A stretch of 64,000 nucleotides of DNA from NCBI GenBank assembly GCA_030527825.1, contig JAUNAC010000001.1, positions 496,001 to 560,000 on the forward strand, written 5' to 3'. The stretch comes from Lautropia sp. Lineage in GTDB: Bacteria > Pseudomonadota > Gammaproteobacteria > Burkholderiales > Burkholderiaceae_E. Position 1 is the first letter of the stretch; every line of letters starts with the position of its first letter. The notes beneath the pieces are model-generated. The model was not told where the DNA came from. It did not search any database and saw only the letters and a program-made list of their open reading frames with translations. Of this stretch, positions 57,791 to 64,000 are shown in pieces. The translations under genes and the position numbers were made by a program.

Positions 57791-59134
57791 ATGAACGACA
57801 GTCACCAGGACGTCCCTCATCCTCGCAATAATCCCTATAAGGTAGCCATCGCTTCGATGGTCGGAACGGCTATCGAGTTCTACGATTACTATATCTACGC
57901 AGCAGCTGCAGTGCTGGTTTTTAATACCCAGTTTTTCAACAAGGCAGACGAACACGTTGCCGTGCTGCTATCGCTGTCTACCCTGGCGCTTGCCTTTCTG
58001 GTACGTCCTGTCGGTTCGGCATTGTTCGGGCATTTTGGTGACCGGATCGGCCGGAAGAAGACACTGGTTGCGTCCTTGCTGCTGATGGGTCTGTCAACCA
58101 TCGCCATCGGCTTTCTGCCGAGTTATGGGAGCATCGGTATCTGGGCACCGCTCCTGCTGTGCGTATTCCGCATCGGGCAGGGTCTTGGACTGGGCGGAGA
58201 ATGGGGCGGCGCGGCGCTGGTGGCAACCGAGAACGCGCCGGACGGCAAGCGCGCCTGGTTTGGAACCTTCCCACAGCTGGGTGCGCCACTGGGGCTCCTG
58301 ATGGCCAATGGTGCTTTCTTTGCGGTAAGCACACTGTTCGGACCCAAAGCACTTCAGGAATGGGCCTGGCGTCTTCCTTTCCTGGCATCCGTGCTGATGG
58401 TGGCCGTTGGGCTGTACATGCGGCTGACCCTGCATGAAAGTCATGTCTTTCGTGAGGCGGAGCACCGCAAGCAGACAGTGAATGCTCCGGTGAAGGAGGT
58501 CGTCGTTCATTACTGGAAACCCATCCTCCAGGGCACCTTCATCATGACGGCCACCTATGTGCTGTTTTACATCCTGACCGCTTTTGTGCAGGTTTTTTCC
58601 AAGAGTCCGGCCGTGCTTTCGGCGGCTGGCCATCTCATGGGTCTGGGCATTCCGGCCAATACCTTCACCGGTTTTCTGATGATTGGTGCGGTGGTCTTTG
58701 GCATCTTCACCAGCATCTCCGGTGTTGCAGCTGATCGCATTGGCCGTCGGCGATGGCTGGTGTGGGTGACGGTGGCGATCATCATTTTCGGGCTGTTGAT
58801 GCCGAGCATGCTGTACGTGGCCACGCCGGCTGCGGTTCTGGCGTTCGTGGTGCTGGGCATGGCCCTGATGGGATGCACCTTCGGCCCGATGGCGGCATTA
58901 TTGCCGGAGCTGTTCCCGACCAAGGTGCGTTATTCGGGTGCATCGCTGGCCTACAACTTCTCGGCCATCGTGGGCGCATCGGTAGCCACGGTCGTGGCGA
59001 TCGAGCTCAATGCCTACTATGGGCTTGCCGGCGTCGGCGGCTATCTGGTCTTCAATGGCGTGCTGTCGCTGCTGGCTCTGCTGAGCATCCATGAGACCAA
59101 GGATGAAAGTCTGCTGGAGGATCCGGTGGCCTGA
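57791..59134 (+). CDS. MFS transporter, metabolite:H+ symporter (MHS) family
   Basis: From ATG 57791 the product has 447 residues and 12 predicted membrane segments. Family text includes VAIASMVGTAIEFYDYYIYA, the loop motif GHFGDRIGRKKTLV between TM2 and TM3, FRIGQGLGLGGEWGGAALVA, and the repeated DRIGRRRW loop. MHS transporters carry organic acids, osmolytes or shikimate with H+, for example KgtP, ProP and ShiA. The substrate here cannot be told from sequence or context. The nearby genes are unrelated. Confidence 0.9.
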   Translation: MNDSHQDVPHPRNNPYKVAIASMVGTAIEFYDYYIYAAAAVLVFNTQFFNKADEHVAVLLSLSTLALAFLVRPVGSALFGHFGDRIGRKKTLVASLLLMGLSTIAIGFLPSYGSIGIWAPLLLCVFRIGQGLGLGGEWGGAALVATENAPDGKRAWFGTFPQLGAPLGLLMANGAFFAVSTLFGPKALQEWAWRLPFLASVLMVAVGLYMRLTLHESHVFREAEHRKQTVNAPVKEVVVHYWKPILQGTFIMTATYVLFYILTAFVQVFSKSPAVLSAAGHLMGLGIPANTFTGFLMIGAVVFGIFTSISGVAADRIGRRRWLVWVTVAIIIFGLLMPSMLYVATPAAVLAFVVLGMALMGCTFGPMAALLPELFPTKVRYSGASLAYNFSAIVGASVATVVAIELNAYYGLAGVGGYLVFNGVLSLLALLSIHETKDESLLEDPVA

Positions 59135-59179
59135 CGCCCCGGTTTGCAGCATCCGCCCGATCATCAGGAAAAGCAGCCC

Positions 59180-59707
59180 ATGGCATCCGGGGACTGGTCT
59201 GCGCTTTTTCACTGGCTGCAGGCCCATGGCGGTCACTGGGTGCTGGCTGGGCTGCTGTTGTTCCTGCTGGGCTTTCTGTTTCTGGGCCGGCCCCGGCGGG
59301 AGAGGCCCTGGCGGGTGCGCTCGCGCCCGCTGATGACCGAGAACGAGCTTGAGTTCTGCCATCGGCTTGAGGACGCCTTGCCCGAGTATCGGGTGCTGGT
59401 CCAGGTGTCAATGGGTGCCATTCTTGAGCCGGACATGGATGACGAGCCGGTGTCCGAGCCTGGGCGCTTTCTGTCGATACGGGGGCGCTTTGCCCAGAAG
59501 GTGATCGATTTCGTCATCGTCGATGACGAGTACCAGATTGTCGCTCTGGTCGAGCTGGATGACCGCACCCATGATGCGGATCGAGATGCGGAGCGTGACC
59601 GGATGACGGGCATGGCGGGATACCTGACATTCCGCTACGACAGCCGCGACAAACCGGCGCCGGAGGCGATCCGCGATGATTTCTGGCATGCAGGTGTGTT
59701 TGACTGA
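59180..59707 (+). CDS. DUF2726 domain protein with N-terminal membrane anchor
   Basis: From ATG 59180 the product has 175 residues. One membrane span (about 20-40, WVLAGLLLFLLGFLFLG) precedes the DUF2726 domain (ENELEFCHRLEDALPEYRVLVQVSMGAIL, FAQKVIDFVIVDDEYQIVALVELDDRTHD). The D-x-E-like text VIDFVIVD...ALVELDD resembles a restriction-endonuclease-type fold, as proposed for the family. The function is unknown. Confidence 0.87.
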   Translation: MASGDWSALFHWLQAHGGHWVLAGLLLFLLGFLFLGRPRRERPWRVRSRPLMTENELEFCHRLEDALPEYRVLVQVSMGAILEPDMDDEPVSEPGRFLSIRGRFAQKVIDFVIVDDEYQIVALVELDDRTHDADRDAERDRMTGMAGYLTFRYDSRDKPAPEAIRDDFWHAGVFD

Positions 59708-59819
59708 CGAGCTTCGTCGGAAGCAGTCTGCGTCTGTCGTCTGGTGTGCATTTATCCGTCGATGAGCACCCGAAAACACTGATAATTTCGTCAGGTGTCC
59801 ATGACAGGAGCAGAGTCGT

Positions 59820-61289
59820 ATGAGCAGAAAGGCGGTATCGGTGGTGGGCGGGCTGGTTGTGCTGGCGGCCGCTTACACAGGCTGTGGCTGGTGGTTTGGG
59901 AAGCAGGTTGAGCAACATTACGCAGAAGACTTTGCCAGGCTTGCCAATCGGATGGGCTTGCAGAATGTCCAGCATGTGTCGTATGAGCGGGGTATTTTCG
60001 GATCCCGGGCAACCGAAGTCGTGACCATGAATATCCAGGTCCCATCGCCCGAGGCGGAATCATCGGCCGTCGAGGACAGCGATGATGCCCTGTCAGTACT
60101 GGATCCGCGCAACCGGCGTGGCTATCGGGTGCTGCAGCTGAGATTGCATGTCGTGCAATCCATCAGTCATGGGCCGATTGTGGGGGGGCGTCTGGCAGCC
60201 GCCAGAATCGAGACCCGGCTGGAAAGGGTCGAGGGGGCGCCGGAACGTTTGCGTCAGGTCATGGCCAAGGCGAGTCCGCCGACCATTGATACGGTCGTGG
60301 CCTTTGACGGTTCACAGGAGGGCAGGATTTCTCTGCCGGCAGGCGAGATCGCTGCGCCTGAGAAGGAAGCCCAGGACGATGTCAGGGTTGCCTGGCAGCC
60401 TGGGCACATCGACTTCAGTGTGAGCGGAGACCGGTTGCGCTCGCGGTTCGAGCTGCAATGGCCGGGATTGGAAGGTCGGTTTCAGCCTGGTGCGCTGGCG
60501 TCCGGCAAGCCAGGGTTAAAGATCGGGATAACCGGGTTTTCCGCAAAGGCCGATCTTGTTGCCCGGAACGCCCAGGACTGGCTGATGGTGCCGGGATCCT
60601 ATGTGTCAGCGCTGTCGCAGATGGTGATCAAGACCATTCCCGCCCAACCGAACGAGGAGCCGGTCACGCTGCTGTCGCTTGATGGCTGGAATGGCAAGGG
60701 CTCGATCACGTCATCCGGCCAGCTGCTGTCCAGCCAGGAGAAAGGCGCCGGCAAGGCGATCATCATGGATGTGCCGCTGGAGAATCTGGGCTATCAGGTA
60801 TCGCTGTCGAATATTTCCGAGACGGCGAAGCGCTCGCTGCAGGAGATCGTGAAAAAAATGGGAGGGTCTGCCGATCCTGTCGAGAACCTGCCCGATGAAG
60901 CCACCCTGCGGCCGATCGTGACTGAGCTCTCCAGACATTCGTCGGCGCTGGGCATGCGATTTGATGGCACCCTGCAGGGTCAGACGGCCTATATTGATAC
61001 CCAGGTGGGCATGCTGCCGATACCTGAAACGGGTCATGGCGCGGTGCCCGACCTGCTTCAGCAGGTGCTGAAGATTCTGAAGGCTGATGTTCGGGTACAT
61101 CTGCCCAAGCGCTGGACGATGGTTATTGACCAGCGACTGGAGAAGTCCTTTGGAAAGCCGAGAAATGGCTGCAACCTTGATTGCCTGTTGCGTGGGCAGG
61201 GCTTTGCCCGGGAAGGGACGGATGCCTGGGATACCGAGTTGCGATTCTCTGATGGGCATGTTCTGCTGAACGGCAGGCAGATGTTCTGA
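59820..61289 (+). CDS. DUF945 / YdgA family protein
   Basis: The protein has 489 residues. An N-terminal anchor or signal (AVSVVGGLVVLAAAYTGCGWW) is followed by HYAEDFARLANRMGLQNVQHVSYERGIFGSRATEVV, the DUF945 signature start. Further text includes LRLHVVQSISHGPI and GTLQGQTAYIDTQVG. E. coli YdgA is in the same family and its role is unclear. The protein is periplasmic, with an anchored N-terminus. It is flanked by unrelated genes and stands alone on the plus strand. Confidence 0.87.
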   Translation: MSRKAVSVVGGLVVLAAAYTGCGWWFGKQVEQHYAEDFARLANRMGLQNVQHVSYERGIFGSRATEVVTMNIQVPSPEAESSAVEDSDDALSVLDPRNRRGYRVLQLRLHVVQSISHGPIVGGRLAAARIETRLERVEGAPERLRQVMAKASPPTIDTVVAFDGSQEGRISLPAGEIAAPEKEAQDDVRVAWQPGHIDFSVSGDRLRSRFELQWPGLEGRFQPGALASGKPGLKIGITGFSAKADLVARNAQDWLMVPGSYVSALSQMVIKTIPAQPNEEPVTLLSLDGWNGKGSITSSGQLLSSQEKGAGKAIIMDVPLENLGYQVSLSNISETAKRSLQEIVKKMGGSADPVENLPDEATLRPIVTELSRHSSALGMRFDGTLQGQTAYIDTQVGMLPIPETGHGAVPDLLQQVLKILKADVRVHLPKRWTMVIDQRLEKSFGKPRNGCNLDCLLRGQGFAREGTDAWDTELRFSDGHVLLNGRQMF

Positions 61290-61523
61290 GAACGGTCTGT
61301 GGGTTCGTACGGCGGCTGGCCGTTGGTACACGCACCAGCCGGCGGTGTTGTCCTGCCGCCGGAGCGCCTTTGGGCGCGGCTTTCCGTCCGTTGGGCGCCT
61401 GCCTGTGCAGACGTTCGTGAGCGCCCTGACCATGTTCCTGACAGATGACTCTACCTGTAGGAGCAGGGGTTATTTTTCAGCGCCCGAGGTCGGGGCAGGC
61501 AGCCGATAGAGCGAAAGAACGTC
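61290..61523. other. Gene-free stretch before SPFH gene
   Basis: These 234 bases hold a short hairpin (GCGCC-TTTG-GGCGC, 61364-61376) without a T-run and no visible gene. It may end the YdgA transcript. Confidence 0.35.
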
Positions 61524-62630
61524 ATGGACAGACTTTTCAATATTGTCAGGAACCAATTCATTGATGTCATCGAATGGAGAGATGACTCGCGTGACACGCT
61601 GTCTTTTCGCTGGCCGGATGAAGACCGGGAAATCAAGCACGGTGCACAGCTGATCGTCCGTGAATCCCAGCTTGTGCAGTTTGTGGCAGCGGGCCGGTTT
61701 GCCGATGTATTTGTTCCGGGCAAATACACGCTGACAACGGAGAACATTCCGATCCTTTCCACTCTGCTCGGGTGGAAGTATGGATTCCAGTCCCCCTTCA
61801 AGTGCGATGTCTACTATCTGAACACGCGGCTGTTCACCGGCAACCGGTGGGGGACGGCCCATCCGGTGATGATGCGGGATCCGGATTTTGGCATGGTGCG
61901 TCTGCGTGCCTTTGGTACCTATGATTTCAGGATCATCGATGCGCCATTGTTTCTGAAGGAAGTGGCTGGCACCGATCGGCATTTTCGGATCGACGAGTTT
62001 CAGGACACGATGCGATCGCGTATTGTTAGTTCATTAACAGATGCATTGGCTCGTGCACATGTACCAGTGCTGGATGTTGCCGGTCGCTATGCCGAGATGG
62101 GGGAAGCGCTGCTACCCATCATCAATCCGGCCATGCGCGACCGGTATGGTCTGGAGATTTCCAGCTTCATGCTGGAAAACGTCTCGGTGTCGGCGGAGGT
62201 TGAGCAGGCGATCGACAGGCGGGGCAGCATGCGTGCCATCGGCAATCTGAATGACTATGTCAGGTATCAGATGGGCCGGTCAATGGAATCGGCGGGGGCT
62301 GCTGCCACCATGCCGGTGCAGATGGCGACGGGCCTGGTGATGGTGCAGGAGATGATGCATGGCATGCGTGCCAACGCCGGGAACGGTCCGGGAGCCATGC
62401 CGGGTGTGGCGGGATCCCCGCCGGGTACCGGTGTCATGGCTGGGCAGATGCCGGACGTTGCGCAGGTGGCGGCGCTGGAAGTGCTTTCGCCCGAGCAGGC
62501 AGCGCAATGGCTCGGTGTGCCGCTGGCGGATGTGATGACCAGCATCGCGTCCGGCGAGCTGAGAGCCAGAAGGATCGGCACGACCTACCGTATCGCCCGG
62601 ACGGCGCTGGACAGATTCCTGCACGGCTGA
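61524..62630 (+). CDS. SPFH-domain protein with C-terminal excisionase-type HTH
   Basis: The protein has 368 residues. The SPFH/band-7 domain covers about 1-215 (ITKR-free start MDRLFNIVRNQFIDVIEW, then LRAFGTYDFRIIDAPLFLKEV and LEISSFMLENVSV), typical of the YdjI/virion-core-like group. A Gly/Met/Ala/Pro-rich linker (about 250-310) leads to a C-terminal helix-turn-helix, SPEQAAQWLGVPLADVMTSI, then GELRARRIGTTYRIARTALDRFL, which matches excisionase/MerR-type HTH_17 modules. Many YdjI-like proteins carry other small C-terminal domains. A DNA-binding-type one suggests a scaffold that contacts DNA, a protein or a peptide through this fold. Confidence 0.85.
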   Translation: MDRLFNIVRNQFIDVIEWRDDSRDTLSFRWPDEDREIKHGAQLIVRESQLVQFVAAGRFADVFVPGKYTLTTENIPILSTLLGWKYGFQSPFKCDVYYLNTRLFTGNRWGTAHPVMMRDPDFGMVRLRAFGTYDFRIIDAPLFLKEVAGTDRHFRIDEFQDTMRSRIVSSLTDALARAHVPVLDVAGRYAEMGEALLPIINPAMRDRYGLEISSFMLENVSVSAEVEQAIDRRGSMRAIGNLNDYVRYQMGRSMESAGAAATMPVQMATGLVMVQEMMHGMRANAGNGPGAMPGVAGSPPGTGVMAGQMPDVAQVAALEVLSPEQAAQWLGVPLADVMTSIASGELRARRIGTTYRIARTALDRFLHG

Positions 62631-62936
62631 GCAGGATGGCGGGGATGTTCATCTACCCTGCCTGATACGGCCGGTACATGATGGTGTCCGGAATGATCTG
62701 GCTAACCACAAGCTAAGCCGTGTGATGTCCGTAGTCATGGATGATTCGGTGGCTGATCGCTATCCTGTTTGAGGACGCCAGCTATGGCGATACGTGAGGC
62801 CATGCATCATGCCGCAGCGTATCCTCTCTGATCCGGGTGATGTATCTGCAGCGTTGAAAATGGCTGCTGGTCTGATGCTGTCAGAGCGAATATCCTTGAG
62901 GCTCCGAGAAAATGGACGCGGATCAGGAGAGGCGAT
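62631..62936. other. Gene-free stretch between SPFH and DUF1304 genes
   Basis: These 306 bases contain no convincing gene, repeat or promoter pair. A GGAGAGGCGAT ribosome site sits at the right end, directly before the DUF1304 start. Confidence 0.4.
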
Positions 62937-63296
62937 ATGAGTGGCCTGGCGATGGGGTTGGTGGTGCTGGTGATGTTGGAGCATCTCTTTATCCTGTGGA
63001 TGGAGATGTTCAGCTGGGAGCGCACCGGCCGGAAAGTTTTTACATCATTGTCCCCGGAACTGTTTGGGCTGACGCGGGCCATGGCGGCCAATCAGGGGTT
63101 GTACAACGGATTTTTGGTTGCCGGTCTGTTGTGGTCGCTGCTGATTGCCGATCCCGTGTGGCAATGTCGGGTGGCAACGTTCTTTCTGGGGTGCGTGCTG
63201 ACGGCGGGTGCCTATGGGGGCATCACCGTTGGACGCAAGATTTTTCTGGTGCAGGGATTGCCCGCCCTGCTGGGGTTGCTGGTACTGCTTCTGTGA
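62937..63296 (+). CDS. DUF1304 membrane protein
   Basis: The protein has 119 residues and four membrane segments. Family text includes LEHLFILWMEMFSWERTGRKVF, SPELFGLTRAMAANQGLYNGFLVAGLLW and AYGGITVGRKIFLVQGLPALLGL. DUF1304 is a small inner-membrane family of unknown role. A GGAGAGG site precedes ATG 62937. Confidence 0.9.
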   Translation: MSGLAMGLVVLVMLEHLFILWMEMFSWERTGRKVFTSLSPELFGLTRAMAANQGLYNGFLVAGLLWSLLIADPVWQCRVATFFLGCVLTAGAYGGITVGRKIFLVQGLPALLGLLVLLL

Positions 63297-63452
63297 CCGT
63301 GCCAGCCCCTCCGGGTTTTCAGGCAGACGGCAGGGGCCAGTGGCCGCTACCATCTTCTGCCTGTGCTTGCGAAACGGATTCCATTTCGGCCCCTGCAGTT
63401 CGCTTCTGTTTCTGTTCGATTCAGGTACAGCAGACTGCAGGGCCGGACACGG

Positions 63453-64000
63453 TCACTCGGGCGAGACGAGAATCTTGACCTGGCTCTTTTCGCGAACCAG
63501 GGTCTCGAAGCCTTCCTCGATGATCTGCTCCAGCTTGATGCGTTTGGTGACGAGCTTGTCCTTGGAGAAGTAGCCTTTCTGCATCAGCTTGAGGACGGCG
63601 GGGAAGACATCGCGGTAGGCGATGATGCCCTTGACGGTCTTTTCCTTGATGACGATTTCGTTAGGATGGACCAAGGCATCGTGTTCCCAGATACTGACGA
63701 TGATGCATTCGCCGTCGTTGTGCACGGACTCGATGGCCTGTTTCAGGACAGGGGGCACGCCGGTGACTTCGAAGGAAACATCGACGCCCAGGCCGGTGGC
63801 CTCGCGGATGGCGGCAACGGAATCGGTCCTGGCGGGGTCGATGATGATGGCGCCGAGTTCACGGGCCTTCTGCTGCCGTTCGGGCGAAAGCTCGATGGCG
63901 TAGATGTCGGTGGCCCCGGCTGCACGCAGCGCTTCAATGACGAGCAGGCCGATCGGGCCGCAGCCGAAGACGGCGGCGGTGTCGCCGGCCTTCAGCTTGC
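63453..64000 (-). CDS. Zinc-type 2,3-butanediol dehydrogenase, 5' part outside window
   Basis: On the minus strand the frame is open from the window edge to the stop at 63453 and gives the last 182 residues of a medium-chain dehydrogenase. The Rossmann motif VFGCGPIGLLVIEALRAAG is near the edge. It is followed by FEVTGVPPVLKQAIESVHNDGE, VIKEKTVKGIIAYRDVFPAVLKLM and VKILVSPE. This closely resembles (R,R)-butanediol dehydrogenase/acetoin reductase sequences. It interconverts acetoin and 2,3-butanediol with NAD(H). The catalytic zinc site lies outside the window, so related threonine-dehydrogenase-like enzymes cannot be excluded. Confidence 0.85.
   Translation of the reverse strand, partial: KLKAGDTAAVFGCGPIGLLVIEALRAAGATDIYAIELSPERQQKARELGAIIIDPARTDSVAAIREATGLGVDVSFEVTGVPPVLKQAIESVHNDGECIIVSIWEHDALVHPNEIVIKEKTVKGIIAYRDVFPAVLKLMQKGYFSKDKLVTKRIKLEQIIEEGFETLVREKSQVKILVSPE

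Overview
The window looks like a chromosome segment from a betaproteobacterium, most likely Burkholderiales. The evidence is the local gene set and order: rsmB-DUF4390-ntrY-ntrX with an ntrX that lacks the AAA+ domain, def-fmt, LysM-dprA-topB, a DUF3567 protein, azurin, and an origin region with dnaN and dnaA on one side and rpmH-rnpA-yidD-yidC-mnmE on the other. Base composition is GC-rich nearly everywhere, apart from one AT-rich patch near 29.45-30.45 kb. I cannot name a genus with confidence.

Layout. 0-4.3 kb: two divergent metal-uptake gene sets, a ZnuC-type ATPase leftward and a ZrgA-like His-rich protein, ABC ATPase, FtsX-type permease and DUF3299 protein rightward. They face each other across a perfect inverted repeat that I read as a Zur operator. 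4.5-11.1 kb: assorted genes, including a lipoprotein, an NhaD-type Na+/H+ antiporter with a structured leader RNA, a PcaB/fumarase-superfamily protein with an eroded signature loop, DUF3567, and a CobW-like protein without a P-loop. 11.3-19.0 kb: a leftward housekeeping run, def-fmt, htpX, rsmB-DUF4390-ntrY-ntrX. 19.2-27.3 kb: rightward LysM protein, dprA, topB, chaC and a large DUF4353-type lipoprotein.

27.4-30.5 kb is the accessory region. It holds a plasmid-type small ORF, a serine resolvase and a small membrane protein, then a truncated trbI (conjugative type IV secretion) fused at a sharp junction to an AT-rich pair of unrecognised membrane-protein genes. This is the clearest horizontally acquired DNA and the best place to look for something new, although what remains is a degraded remnant.

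30.7-44.7 kb returns to chromosomal genes: argG, selO, an SbcD/YhaO-YhaN-like nuclease/ATPase pair, a METTL25-like methyltransferase coupled to an AgcS symporter, a Pmp3-type peptide, azurin coupled to fdhD, yaeQ and a GNAT enzyme. 44.8-56.0 kb is the replication-origin neighbourhood: gyrB, dnaN and dnaA leftward and rpmH-rnpA-yidD-yidC-mnmE rightward, with DnaA-box clusters in both the dnaN-dnaA and dnaA-rpmH gaps. 56.1-64 kb has a J-domain-like protein, an MHS-family transporter, DUF2726, a DUF945/YdgA protein, an SPFH protein with a C-terminal excisionase-type helix-turn-helix, DUF1304 and the 3' end of a 2,3-butanediol dehydrogenase gene. No rRNA, tRNA, CRISPR array or complete insertion sequence was seen.
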